In this document: one piece after another, positions 1 through 7,860 of the stretch
Layout of the letters: every line of letters begins with the position of its first letter
Position numbering within the stretch: the stretch's first letter is position 1
DNA from: Phenylobacterium soli
GTDB taxonomy: Bacteria > Pseudomonadota > Alphaproteobacteria > Caulobacterales > Caulobacteraceae
Direction of reading: 5' to 3'
Assembly (NCBI RefSeq): GCF_003254475.1
Contig: NZ_QFYQ01000001.1
Coordinates: forward strand, 1,984,001 to 2,048,000
Length of the DNA stretch: 64,000 nt
Translations under genes and position numbers: made by a program
Notes under the pieces: generated by a model
Databases searched by the model: none
Seen by the model: the letters and a program-made list of their open reading frames with translations, nothing else
Told to the model about the DNA's origin: nothing

Positions 1-1
1 C

Positions 2-955
2 GTGCTGCGCCACCTCAAGCTCTACTCCGGCGCCACGATCCTCGGCGACGGCTCGGTGATCCTGATCCTCGATCCCAAGGGCATGTCCAGCGAGGCGGGC
101 GCCGGCCAGGGCGCCACCGCGACCCAGGACGAGGCCGAGGCCCAGGCCGCCGGCGAGGCCCAGGACCGGGCGGCCCTGCTGGTGTTCCGGGCCGCCAACG
201 ACGCGCTCAAGGCCGCGCCGCTGGCGTCGGTGTCGCGCATCGAGGAGGTCGCCGCCGACCAGATCGAACGGGTCGATGGCCGGGCGGTCATCCAGTACCG
301 CGGCAAGCTCATGCCGATCCTCGGCGCCGACGCCCAACCGGCGGCGGTCTGGGAAGGCGGCCGCCGGCCGCTACTGGTGTTCGCCCGCGAGGACCGGGCG
401 GTCGGCCTTCTGGTCGAGGAGATCGTCGACATCGTCGAGAGCGCGGTCAGCTCCGAACTCGACTCCCGCGGCGAGGGAGCCATGGGCAGCCTGATCATCG
501 CCGGAAAGGCGACGGAGCTGATCGATGTGGGCTTCTACTGGCGGCGCGCCGTGAACGAGGACTCCGCGGAGCCTCGGGCGCGCCCGGGGGAGGGGCCGGC
601 GCGGCGGGGGGCGGGCGCCAAGCGGCTGCTGGTCGTGGACTCCAGTCCCTTCTCGCAGCTGCTGCTCCGTCCCCTGCTGGCCCAGGCCGGTTATGAGGTG
701 ACGGTCGCGGTCGACGCCGACGCTGCCCTGAACCTCTACGACTCCGGGCAGCAGTTCCACCTGATCATGGCCGACACGCGCCCCGGCGCGCCGCAGGTGA
801 AGGCGTTCGCCGAGGCCCTCGGCAAGGCGACGCGCTGGCACGGCACGCCGCTGCTGTCGCTGGCGATGCAGTCGGCCGGTGAGGCCGGCGTCGACAAGAC
901 CACCCTGCTCGACGCGGTGTCGGGCGCTCTGGACGATATGCGGGGGGCGGCATGA
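2..955 (+). CDS. cheA: CheA-type chemotaxis histidine kinase, C-terminal part (5' end outside window)
   Basis: This is the C-terminal third of a CheA kinase; the open frame continues upstream of base 1, so the GTG at base 2 is not a real start. Residues about 8-25 carry the GATILGDGSVILILD block that ends the P5 regulatory domain of CheA. A second CheW-like domain follows at about residues 57-185 (it includes VIQYRGKLMPIL and VGLLVEEIVDIV). A receiver-like domain occupies about residues 205-317. The receiver looks degenerate: the start reads LLVVDSSPF, with one acidic residue where two are usual; IMADT could supply the phospho-acceptor Asp; I see no conserved Lys near the end. CheA passes signals from chemoreceptors to CheY and CheB. 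The stop overlaps the next gene in an ATGA junction, so translation is probably coupled. Confidence 0.85.
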   Translation: MLRHLKLYSGATILGDGSVILILDPKGMSSEAGAGQGATATQDEAEAQAAGEAQDRAALLVFRAANDALKAAPLASVSRIEEVAADQIERVDGRAVIQYRGKLMPILGADAQPAAVWEGGRRPLLVFAREDRAVGLLVEEIVDIVESAVSSELDSRGEGAMGSLIIAGKATELIDVGFYWRRAVNEDSAEPRARPGEGPARRGAGAKRLLVVDSSPFSQLLLRPLLAQAGYEVTVAVDADAALNLYDSGQQFHLIMADTRPGAPQVKAFAEALGKATRWHGTPLLSLAMQSAGEAGVDKTTLLDAVSGALDDMRGAA

Positions 956-1836
956 CGGTCGCGATGGATCCAGCCATGGCCTCGGTCGGTGCGGCCGAGG
1001 GTCTGGTCTCAGTGCGGATCGGCAAGCAGGCCTTCGGGGTGCCTGTGCTGAGCGTCCAGGACGTCATCGCACCGACCGCCATCAACCGGGTGCCGCTCGG
1101 CCCGCCCGAGGTGGCGGGCTCGCTGAACCTGCGCGGCCGCATCGTCACCGCCATCGACATGCGCCGCCGCCTCGGCATCGAGCCGCGCGGCGCGGACGAG
1201 AGCACCATGTCGGTGATCGTCGAGCGCAACGGCGAGCTCTACGCCCTGCTGGTGGACGATGTAGGCGACGTGCTCTGGCTGCAGGCCAACCTGCACGAGC
1301 CGCCGCCGGTCACCCTCTCACCGGAGTGGCGACGCCTGTGCAGCGGGCTCTACCGCCTCGAAGGCGAGCTTCTGCTCGTCCTGAAGGTGGAGGAGGTGCT
1401 GCACCTCGATCCGTCGACCGCCATGCGGCCGTCGCCGACCGCCGCGGCTCCGGCCGCTGCGGCCGAGGCGCCGGTCGCTCAGAGCCTGTTCGAGCGGCTC
1501 GGCGGCGCGGCGGCGGTGGAGGCGGCCGTGGAGCTCTTCTACCGCAAGGTCCTGGCCGACGAGCGCATCAACAGCTTCTTCCAGGGCGTCGACATGAAGC
1601 GCCAGGCGCGTAGCCAGCGGGCGTTCCTGACCATGCTGATGGGCGGTCCGAACAGCTACACCGGCGCCAACCTGCGCTCCGGCCACCAGCGGCTGAAGGG
1701 GCTGAACGACGGCCACTTCGACGCCGTGGTCGAGCATCTGGCGGCGACCCTGAAGGAGCTTGGCGCCGCGGACGCCGACATCGCCGAGGCCGGCGCTCTC
1801 GCGGAGTCGGCGCGGGCCGACGTGCTCAACCGATGA
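952..1836 (+). CDS. CheW adaptor fused to a group I truncated hemoglobin
   Basis: A 294-aa two-domain protein. Residues about 15-155 are a CheW domain (GSLNLRGRIVTAIDMRRRLG, LLVDDVGDVLWL), the adaptor linking chemoreceptors to CheA. After an Ala/Pro linker (about 158-178), residues 180-294 form a complete globin of the truncated group I (TrHbN) family. Aligned by eye with mycobacterial TrHbN without gaps from helix B to F, it keeps Tyr B10 (Y197), Phe CD1 (F210), Gln E7 (Q218), Gln E11 (Q222) and the proximal His F8 (H245). It should therefore bind heme and a gas ligand such as O2. The start overlaps the cheA stop by 4 bases. The globin is about three quarters identical to the one on the next gene. 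CheW domains are common; a hemoglobin attached to CheW is not an arrangement I recognise. The role, gas-dependent modulation of CheA coupling, is inference. Confidence 0.88.
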   Translation: MTVAMDPAMASVGAAEGLVSVRIGKQAFGVPVLSVQDVIAPTAINRVPLGPPEVAGSLNLRGRIVTAIDMRRRLGIEPRGADESTMSVIVERNGELYALLVDDVGDVLWLQANLHEPPPVTLSPEWRRLCSGLYRLEGELLLVLKVEEVLHLDPSTAMRPSPTAAAPAAAAEAPVAQSLFERLGGAAAVEAAVELFYRKVLADERINSFFQGVDMKRQARSQRAFLTMLMGGPNSYTGANLRSGHQRLKGLNDGHFDAVVEHLAATLKELGAADADIAEAGALAESARADVLNR

Positions 1837-2043
1837 GAGCACGGAGCGGGGTTGCGACCGGCTGTGGAATAGGTGCGATCGAGGCGTGTAGAATACGCCT
1901 GAGGCGCAAATTAAGAACACATAAGTATAAATGAAGTGTTCCCAAGTAACGAAATACACGAATCGGAGCGGGTGTTACCGTCGTGACGAAAACGATTCGA
2001 ATTCTCAAGAGGTATAGGTCTGGGCAGCGCTCGGGGGGCGTAT
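1837..2043 (+). promoter_or_regulatory. AT-rich spacer upstream of the globin-chemoreceptor gene
   Basis: These 207 bases are visibly richer in A+T than the flanking genes. They contain a small inverted repeat (AGGCGT at 1882-1887 and ACGCCT at 1895-1900, 7-base loop) and a G-rich ribosome-binding stretch just before the ATG at 2044. A promoter for the chemoreceptor is likely here, but I cannot assign -35/-10 elements with confidence. The first roughly 20 bases after the cheW-globin stop resemble the globin-to-PAS joint at 2449-2470. Confidence 0.35.
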
Positions 2044-4434
2044 ATGGGCGGTAAATCTTCGGTGGCGCTGAGTCAGGATACCGGCGCCAGTCTATTCGAA
2101 CGTCTTGGCGGCGAGGCCGCGGTGGATGCGGCGGTCGAGCTGTTCTACCGGAAGGTCCTCGCCGACCCGCGGATCAACGCCTTCTTCGACGGCGTCGACA
2201 TGAAGCGCCAGGCGCGGAGCCAGAAGGCCTTCCTGACCATGCTGATGGGCGGGCCGAACAACTACACGGGCGACAGCCTGAGGATGAGCCACCGCAAGTA
2301 TGCGGCGCAGGGGCTCAACGACATTCACTTCGACATCGTCGTGAAGCATCTGGCGGACACCCTGCGGGAGCTGGGTTGCGCCGAGAGCGACATCGCCGAA
2401 GTCGGCGCGCTGGCCGAGTCCGCGCGTGACGACGTCTTGAACCGAGAACCACAGGGGAGCGGGATGGCACAGGGATCCGCGGCCGTTCGCAAGCAAGAGA
2501 CCGAAGCGCCGGACGAACTGGCGGCGCAGCTCGAGGATTACAAGGGGCAGGTCGACGCGATCCGCCGCTCGCAGGCGGTGATCGAATTCGGCACCGACGG
2601 CGTCATCCTCGACGCCAATGACAACTTCCTGAGGGCGCTCGGCTACTCGCTGGACGAGATCCGCGGTCAGCATCACTCGATGTTCGTCGACCCCGCGGAG
2701 CGCTCGAGCCCTGAATACCGGGCGTTCTGGGATCGGCTGAGCCGCGGCGAGTACGACGCCGGCGAGTACAAGCGCATCGGCAAGGGCGGCAAGGAGATCT
2801 GGATCCAGGCCAGCTACAACCCGATCTTCGACAGATCGGGCCGGCCGTACAAGGTCGTGAAGTACGCCTCCGACATCACCGCCCAGAAGATGGCGGCGGC
2901 CGATGCGGCGGGCCAGCTCGATGCGATCAGCAAGGCCCAGGCGGTCATCCAGTTCCACCTCGACGGCACGATCATCGAGGCCAACGCCAACTTCCTCAAC
3001 ACCCTCGGATACTCGCTCGAGGAAGTGCGCGGGAAACATCACTCGATGTTCGTCGAGCCCGAATACCGGGCGAGCCCCGAGTATCGGGCCTTCTGGGACA
3101 AGCTCGGCCGCGGCGAATACGACGCCGGGCGCTATCTGCGGGTCGGCAAGGGCGGCAAGGAGATCTGGATCCAGGCCAGCTACAACCCGATCCTCGATCC
3201 CAGCGGCAAGCCGGTGAAGGTGGTGAAGTACGCCACCGACATCACCGAGCAGGTGAAGCGCGAGCAGGAGAACGAGACCTTGAGCCGCGTGGTCGACGCC
3301 GCGCCGTTCAACGTCATGGTCTGCGATCCCAACGACCTGACCATCAACTATCTCAACAAGCGCACGATCGAGACCCTGCGCGGCCTGCAGCACCTCTTGC
3401 CGGTGCCGGCCGACAAGCTGCTCGGCCAGTGCATCGACGTATTCCACAAGAACCCGGCCCACCAGCGCCGGCTGCTGGCGGATCCGAACAACCTGCCGCA
3501 CCGGGCGATCATCAAGCTCGGCGACGAGGCTCTCGATCTGCGGGTCCAGGCGCTGCGCGATGGCCAGAACCGCTACAACGCCGCCATGCTCACCTGGACG
3601 GTGGTCACCGACCAGCTACGCTTCATCGACCGGGTGAACGACTTCAGCAAGGACGTCGCCGGATCGGCCGAGGACATGCGCGGGATGGCCAACACCATGG
3701 CCGCCTCCGCCGAGGAGACGAGCAACCAGGCCGCCGCGGTCGCCGCGGCCTCGGAAGAGGCCTCTTCCAACGTCCAGACGGTGGCCTCCGCCGCCGAAGA
3801 GCTGTCGGCTTCGATCCAGGAGATCACGCGCCAGGTCGAGCAGTCCTCCAGCATCTCGCGCCAGGCTGTCGAGGAGGCCATGGCCACCGACGGCACCATG
3901 CGCGGCCTGGCGGACTCGGCTGAGCGGGTCGGCGAGGTGGTCGGCCTGATCCAGGAGATCGCCTCGCAGACCAAGCTTCTGGCGCTGAACGCGACCATCG
4001 AATCCGCCCGCGCCGGTGAGGCCGGCAAGGGCTTCGCGGTGGTCGCCTCGGAGGTGAAGAACCTCGCCGATCAGACGGCCAAGGCGACCAAGCAGATCGC
4101 CGAGCAGATCGGATCGATCCAGAAGGCGTCCCAGGCGGCGGTCGGCGCGATCGAGAGCATCCGGCGCACCATCGAGCAGGCGAACGAGGCTTCGGCCGCC
4201 ATCGCCAGCGCGGTGGAGGAGCAGGGCGCTGCGACGCAAGAGATCACCCGCAACGTGCAGGAGGCCGCCTCCGGCACCCGCGAGGTGTCCTCCAACATCA
4301 CCGGCGTCACCGACGCGGCGGGTCAGAACTCCCAGGCTGCGGCCGACATGCTGGGCGCGACCAATTCGCTCAGCGACAAGGCCGTCCAACTCGAGGCGCT
4401 GGCCGCCGAGATCGAGGCGATGATCAAGGCTTAA
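2044..4434 (+). CDS. Soluble methyl-accepting chemotaxis protein with N-terminal truncated hemoglobin and PAS domains
   Basis: A 796-aa chemoreceptor with no membrane segment, so it should act in the cytoplasm. Residues 17-136 are a group I truncated hemoglobin with Tyr B10 (Y35), Phe CD1 (F48), Gln E7 (Q56), Gln E11 (Q60) and proximal His F8 (H83). Two closely related PAS domains follow (about 178-290 and 300-412), then a more divergent PAS-like domain (about 418-530). The C-terminal half is a methyl-accepting signalling domain with the hairpin-tip block [20 protein letters not shown] (about residues 644-663). It presumably works with the CheA and CheW-globin encoded upstream and with CheR/CheB downstream. 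Classical globin-coupled sensors use a different globin subfamily, so TrHbN in this position is unusual. An in-frame ATG at 2464 with its own AGGGGAG could give a globin-free form. Confidence 0.9.
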   Translation: MGGKSSVALSQDTGASLFERLGGEAAVDAAVELFYRKVLADPRINAFFDGVDMKRQARSQKAFLTMLMGGPNNYTGDSLRMSHRKYAAQGLNDIHFDIVVKHLADTLRELGCAESDIAEVGALAESARDDVLNREPQGSGMAQGSAAVRKQETEAPDELAAQLEDYKGQVDAIRRSQAVIEFGTDGVILDANDNFLRALGYSLDEIRGQHHSMFVDPAERSSPEYRAFWDRLSRGEYDAGEYKRIGKGGKEIWIQASYNPIFDRSGRPYKVVKYASDITAQKMAAADAAGQLDAISKAQAVIQFHLDGTIIEANANFLNTLGYSLEEVRGKHHSMFVEPEYRASPEYRAFWDKLGRGEYDAGRYLRVGKGGKEIWIQASYNPILDPSGKPVKVVKYATDITEQVKREQENETLSRVVDAAPFNVMVCDPNDLTINYLNKRTIETLRGLQHLLPVPADKLLGQCIDVFHKNPAHQRRLLADPNNLPHRAIIKLGDEALDLRVQALRDGQNRYNAAMLTWTVVTDQLRFIDRVNDFSKDVAGSAEDMRGMANTMAASAEETSNQAAAVAAASEEASSNVQTVASAAEELSASIQEITRQVEQSSSISRQAVEEAMATDGTMRGLADSAERVGEVVGLIQEIASQTKLLALNATIESARAGEAGKGFAVVASEVKNLADQTAKATKQIAEQIGSIQKASQAAVGAIESIRRTIEQANEASAAIASAVEEQGAATQEITRNVQEAASGTREVSSNITGVTDAAGQNSQAAADMLGATNSLSDKAVQLEALAAEIEAMIKA
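2777..2826 (+). repeat. First copy of a 50-base perfect direct repeat (PAS1)
   Basis: The 50 bases here are identical to 3143-3192, exactly 366 bases (122 codons) downstream and in frame. They encode the conserved [16 protein letters not shown] stretch of the first PAS domain. Identity at third codon positions points to recent tandem duplication or gene conversion between the two PAS units. Confidence 0.8.
3143..3192 (+). repeat. Second copy of the 50-base perfect direct repeat (PAS2)
   Basis: Identical to 2777-2826 and encoding the same block of the second PAS domain of the globin-chemoreceptor. Confidence 0.8.
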
Positions 4435-4471
4435 GGCTTAGCGGCCGGACCCTGCCGGCCGACAAGCCGAA

Positions 4472-4503
4472 CGCCCCGCGGAGCGATCCGCGGGGCGTTT
4501 TTC
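4472..4503 (+). terminator. Rho-independent terminator after the chemoreceptor gene
   Basis: A perfect 10-bp GC stem (CGCCCCGCGG at 4472-4481 with CCGCGGGGCG at 4488-4497), a 6-base loop and a run of five T. It lies 40 bases after the chemoreceptor stop and separates it from the convergent cheR. Confidence 0.85.
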
Positions 4504-4561
4504 TGTCTGGCGCCCGATGGCTCCGCGGGAATGACCCGCGGGGCTTTCGTCGTGTCGGAGG

Positions 4562-5398
4562 TCAGGCCGTGCGGCTGAGCGGCTGGGCGCCGCTCGGGCG
4601 ATAGAGCCCGCGTGCGCCGGGGGAGAGCTCGAAGGCGTTGCTCACCCCGATCACCGTCTCGGCGCTGCCGAGGAAGAGGTAGCCGTCGTCGGTGAGCACG
4701 CGGCGCAACTCGCCCAACACCCGCCGCTTCTGGTCGACGTCGAAGTAGATCAGGACGTTGCGGCAGAAGATGATGTCGAAGCCGCCGAGCCCCGCCGAGC
4801 CGTGCAACAGGTTGTGCGAGCGGAAGGTGACGATCTGCTGAAGCGTCGGGGAGACGCGCCAGCAGGCGCCCTCCGGCGTGAACCAGCGTTTCAGCCGCTC
4901 CTCGGTCAGGCCGCGGCGCACCTCGAAGTCGCTGTAGAGGCCGCTGCGCGCCTTGCGCAGGATCGCCTCCGACATGTCGGTGGCCAGGATCTCCAGGCGC
5001 CAGCCGGGCATCCGCGCCGACATCTCCTGGAGCAGCATGGCGATCGAATAGGGCTCCTGCCCGCTGGAGCAGGCCGCGCAGAGGATGCGCAGCGATTTCA
5101 CCGACTTGCGCGCCTCGATCAGCTCGGGAAGCACTTGGTTCGCCAGCTGCTCGAAGGGGCCGCCGTCGCGGAAGAAGAACGACTCGTGCGTGGCCATGGC
5201 CTCGACGCAGCGTGTCACCAGGCTGTCCACCGGATTGGCGCGCAGCTTGGCCAGCAGCTCGGGCACGCCGCTCAGGCCTTCGGCGCGGGCCACGGGCGTC
5301 AGGCGGCTGCTGACGAGGTAGGCCTTCTCGGGCGTCAGGACGAGGCCCGAGCGGTTCCGGATGAGCTGGCAGAAGTAGTCGAAATCAGGTCCGGTCAT
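4562..5398 (-). CDS. cheR: Chemotaxis protein methyltransferase CheR
   Basis: A 278-aa protein that methylates glutamates on chemoreceptors with S-adenosylmethionine. The N-terminal CheR helical domain is followed by the ATHESFFFRD block (family form TxNExxFFR), the SAM-binding CAACSSGQEPYSIAM motif and FDIIFCRNVLIYFD. The ATG at 5398 gives the family's usual length and overlaps the cheB stop in an ATGA junction; the frame stays open farther upstream, but that part is only the shadow of cheB. It lies downstream of cheB and is probably translationally coupled to it. CheR and CheB together should set the adaptation state of the neighbouring globin-chemoreceptor. Confidence 0.93.
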   Translation of the reverse strand: MTGPDFDYFCQLIRNRSGLVLTPEKAYLVSSRLTPVARAEGLSGVPELLAKLRANPVDSLVTRCVEAMATHESFFFRDGGPFEQLANQVLPELIEARKSVKSLRILCAACSSGQEPYSIAMLLQEMSARMPGWRLEILATDMSEAILRKARSGLYSDFEVRRGLTEERLKRWFTPEGACWRVSPTLQQIVTFRSHNLLHGSAGLGGFDIIFCRNVLIYFDVDQKRRVLGELRRVLTDDGYLFLGSAETVIGVSNAFELSPGARGLYRPSGAQPLSRTA

Positions 5399-6510
5399 GC
5401 GCCCACCTCGACTTGGCGACGGATCCAGGGGGCGACCTCGCCGATCGGCAGGATCGCGTCGGCGAGGCCGGTGGCTGCGGCCGCGCCGGGCATGCCCCAG
5501 ACCACGCTGGTGGCTTCGTCCTGGGCGATGAAATGGCCGCCGGCGGCCGAGATCGCCTCGCAGCCCTTGGCGCCGTCGGCGCCCATGCCGGTGAGGATCA
5601 CGGCGATGGCCGCCGGGCCGTACACGCGCGCGATGCTGCGCAGCATGGGGTCGACCGCCGGGCGGCAGAAGTTCTCCGGCGGATCCTGATTGAGGCGGAT
5701 CACCGGCGTCGGGCCGGCGCGGCCGACGGTCATGTGCCAGCCTCCGGGCGCCACGTAACATCGCCCGGGTTCTATGCTCTCGCCGTCCTTGGCTTCGGCG
5801 CAGGGCCGCTCGCCGGCCCGCGACAGCTGTTCGGCGAGAAGGGCGGTGAAGGTGGCCGGCATGTGCTGGGTCAGCAGGATCGGCTGCGGGACCGCGCCAC
5901 GCAGCGCTTCGAAGAGGCCGATGAGGGCGGGCGGGCCGCCGGTGGAGGCGCCGATCGCCAGGACCTGCGGCTTCACGCGCCGGCTGGCGGGCGTGGCCGG
6001 CGGTCGCGGCCACGACGCGGCCAGCGGGTTGCGCGGGGCGGGCGCCGCGGCCGGAGCCGGCGCGGCGCGGACCGGCTTGCGCGCGCCGAGCGCCTTGATC
6101 TTGGAGACAAGCTCGCGCTGGAACTCCGCGGCGCCGGCGAGCCCGGTTTCGGGCTTGGCCACATAGTCAGAGGCGCCGAGCTGCAGGGCCTTGAGGCTCA
6201 CCTCCGCATTCCGGCGGGTGAGCGTCGAGGCCATGATGACCTCTACGTGCGGATGGCTCTTGAGGATGCGGGTCAGGGCGGTCAGGCCGTCCATGACCGG
6301 CATCTCGATGTCGAGCACCACGATGTCGACCTCGTGGCGCTCCATCTCGCGGAGCGCGATCTCGCCGTTGGATGCGGTGCAGACGACTTCGATGGCGCTG
6401 TCCGTGGCCAACTGACGCGAAACCAGGCCCCGAACCACCGCGGAATCGTCGACCACCATCACGCGGATCGTCGGCGCCGCCGCCGCAACTTCTACCGCAC
6501 CCACTGCCAC
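5395..6510 (-). CDS. cheB: Chemotaxis response regulator / protein-glutamate methylesterase CheB
   Basis: A 371-aa protein with an N-terminal receiver (acidic pair D21/D22, phospho-acceptor D67 in VVLDIEMPVMDG, conserved Lys in the YVAKP block), an Ala/Pro-rich linker of about 40 residues, and a C-terminal methylesterase domain. The methylesterase shows the active-site blocks GASTGG (Ser), TQHMP (His) and TGMGADG (Asp). Phosphorylated CheB removes methyl groups from chemoreceptors, and deamidates glutamines in some of them. It is the first gene of the cheB-cheR pair; its promoter should lie in the spacer shared with the divergent XRE-BLUF gene. Confidence 0.94.
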   Translation of the reverse strand: MAVGAVEVAAAAPTIRVMVVDDSAVVRGLVSRQLATDSAIEVVCTASNGEIALREMERHEVDIVVLDIEMPVMDGLTALTRILKSHPHVEVIMASTLTRRNAEVSLKALQLGASDYVAKPETGLAGAAEFQRELVSKIKALGARKPVRAAPAPAAAPAPRNPLAASWPRPPATPASRRVKPQVLAIGASTGGPPALIGLFEALRGAVPQPILLTQHMPATFTALLAEQLSRAGERPCAEAKDGESIEPGRCYVAPGGWHMTVGRAGPTPVIRLNQDPPENFCRPAVDPMLRSIARVYGPAAIAVILTGMGADGAKGCEAISAAGGHFIAQDEATSVVWGMPGAAAATGLADAILPIGEVAPWIRRQVEVGA

Positions 6511-6784
6511 TCAAGCCCCCATCGCAACCGGAGCGGAAGGCGCTCTACCGATAGTGGGCGCCCTTGAACCGCTCGACTTCTAGCCGAGTAAAGTTGAGCA
6601 TAGAGGCGAAAATTATTGGTTAAGTTCGCTCGATGGGAGAACTAGCCACCCAATGTCGGATAGTGAATAATTAGATTCGATTTTGAGGGTGTGAATAGAG
6701 TCGGTCGGTCTATATTAGTAACCTTGGTATGTGTCTCTGCCGCAAAGTTACCCGTGAGGTGTATTTTAATATGCTGGAGGTCGT
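6511..6784. promoter_or_regulatory. Divergent promoter region between cheB and the XRE-BLUF gene
   Basis: A 274-base spacer, strikingly AT-rich from about 6590 to 6780 in an otherwise GC-rich window. It separates divergent genes and must carry promoters for both. A good ribosome-binding site (CTGGAGG, 6774-6780) precedes the ATG at 6785. I could not fix -35/-10 boxes. The helix-turn-helix regulator next door is a natural candidate to bind here (inference). Confidence 0.5.
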
Positions 6785-7630
6785 ATGGTGTTCAGGTCGC
6801 TGACACTGACGGGCGAACAGATACGCGCGGCTCGGGCTCTCGGTCGCCTCGAACAGGCTGAACTGGCCCGGCGCAGCGGCCTGAGCCTGGAGACCATCAA
6901 GCGGCTGGAACGCATCCGCGGTCCGGTGGACGCCAACAGCCGGACGCTGAATGCGATCAGCGAGGCCTTCCAGCTGATGGGGATACAATTCGAGAGCGGC
7001 GAGGGGGTCGGCGTCCGGCTGCTGGAGCCCGTCGCGGCCCCGGCCATCCCGATCCGCAGCGGCGCCGCCGCGCCGCGCAGCGCCTCGGGCCAGCTGCATC
7101 GCCTCATCTACCACTCCGCCGTTCGCCCGGAAGCGTCGGTGCGGATGAGGGACCTGCTCGAGGATATCCTGCAGTCCTCCCGCCGGCGGAACGAGAGCCT
7201 GGGCGTGACCGGCGTGCTGTTCGCCTGCCAGGGCCGCTTCCTGCAGGTCCTCGAGGGCGAGAAGCACGCGGTCCAGCAGGTCTACGGCGCCATCTCGGCC
7301 GATCCGCGGCACGGCGCGCTTCAGGTGGTCGAGAGCCGCGCGGTGGTGTCGCGGCAGTTCCCGGACTGGACCTTCTGCTGCGGCCTCTTCCCGGTCGACC
7401 GGGAGATGTTCGGCGTCGAGCCGGCGCTGCAGGACGGTTTCCGGCCCGAGGTCCTCACGCCGGCCTCGGCGCTCGGCCTGCTCAGCGTGGTCAAGGACGT
7501 GCAGCAGACCGCGCCGCGCGTCTCGCGCGGATCGCCCTCGGCCTGTCCGCTGGCCGCCGAGTGTCTCGATCGCGAGTGCTCGGTGAGCTACGGCGAGGAC
7601 CGCCGATCGGCTCTGCCCGACTGCGCATGA
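6785..7630 (+). CDS. XRE-type DNA-binding domain fused to a BLUF blue-light sensor
   Basis: A 281-aa fusion. Residues about 8-70 are a Cro/C1-type helix-turn-helix (QAELARRSGLSLETIKRLER). Residues 104-200 are a BLUF flavin domain. Compared with AppA it keeps the photoactive Tyr (Y109 in LIYHS), the flavin-contacting Asn (N136), the key Gln (Q154 in RFLQVLEG) and the semi-conserved Trp (W195 in FPDWTF); spacing matches AppA apart from a 3-residue insertion after the Tyr. The last roughly 45 residues carry several Cys (ACPLAAECLDREC). BLUF domains bind FAD and switch on blue light, so this should be a light-responsive repressor or activator. A ribosome-binding site (CTGGAGG) supports the start. 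Its position between chemotaxis genes and flagellin suggests light control of motility or adhesion (inference). Confidence 0.85.
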   Translation: MVFRSLTLTGEQIRAARALGRLEQAELARRSGLSLETIKRLERIRGPVDANSRTLNAISEAFQLMGIQFESGEGVGVRLLEPVAAPAIPIRSGAAAPRSASGQLHRLIYHSAVRPEASVRMRDLLEDILQSSRRRNESLGVTGVLFACQGRFLQVLEGEKHAVQQVYGAISADPRHGALQVVESRAVVSRQFPDWTFCCGLFPVDREMFGVEPALQDGFRPEVLTPASALGLLSVVKDVQQTAPRVSRGSPSACPLAAECLDRECSVSYGEDRRSALPDCA

Positions 7631-7860
7631 TCTGCGACAATCCGCCGCGTCTCTCCGCGGCCTCGCCCCGCAGGCGCAATTTGCTTCCCCCTGAGGGGGA
7701 TCGCGCGCCCCGCAAGGTGGCGTGGCGGGCGTGGCGAAGCGGCGTTCTGCAACCGGAAGTTCGGGTCACGGGGCCTGCAAATCAGGTCACGCCTTGAGTT
7801 GGGACGGCGGCGTTCGCGCCGCAGTCGCGCGTGCTGCGCACGAGCGGGGGGAATTTCGGA
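7631..7860. other. Spacer between the BLUF regulator and the hybrid kinase
   Basis: I see no convincing gene or terminator in these 230 bases. The last part has a G-rich run (GGGGGGAA) about 8 bases before the GTG at 7861, which supports that start for the kinase. Confidence 0.4.

Noticed and set aside
1882..1900. Small inverted repeat after the CheW-globin gene as a terminator
   Set aside because: Only 6 bp with no T-run; it is mentioned as part of the spacer, not called a terminator.
2092..3501. A long minus-strand frame opposite the globin-chemoreceptor gene
   Set aside because: It is a mirror of a gene with clear domains; no ribosome-binding site or recognisable protein feature.
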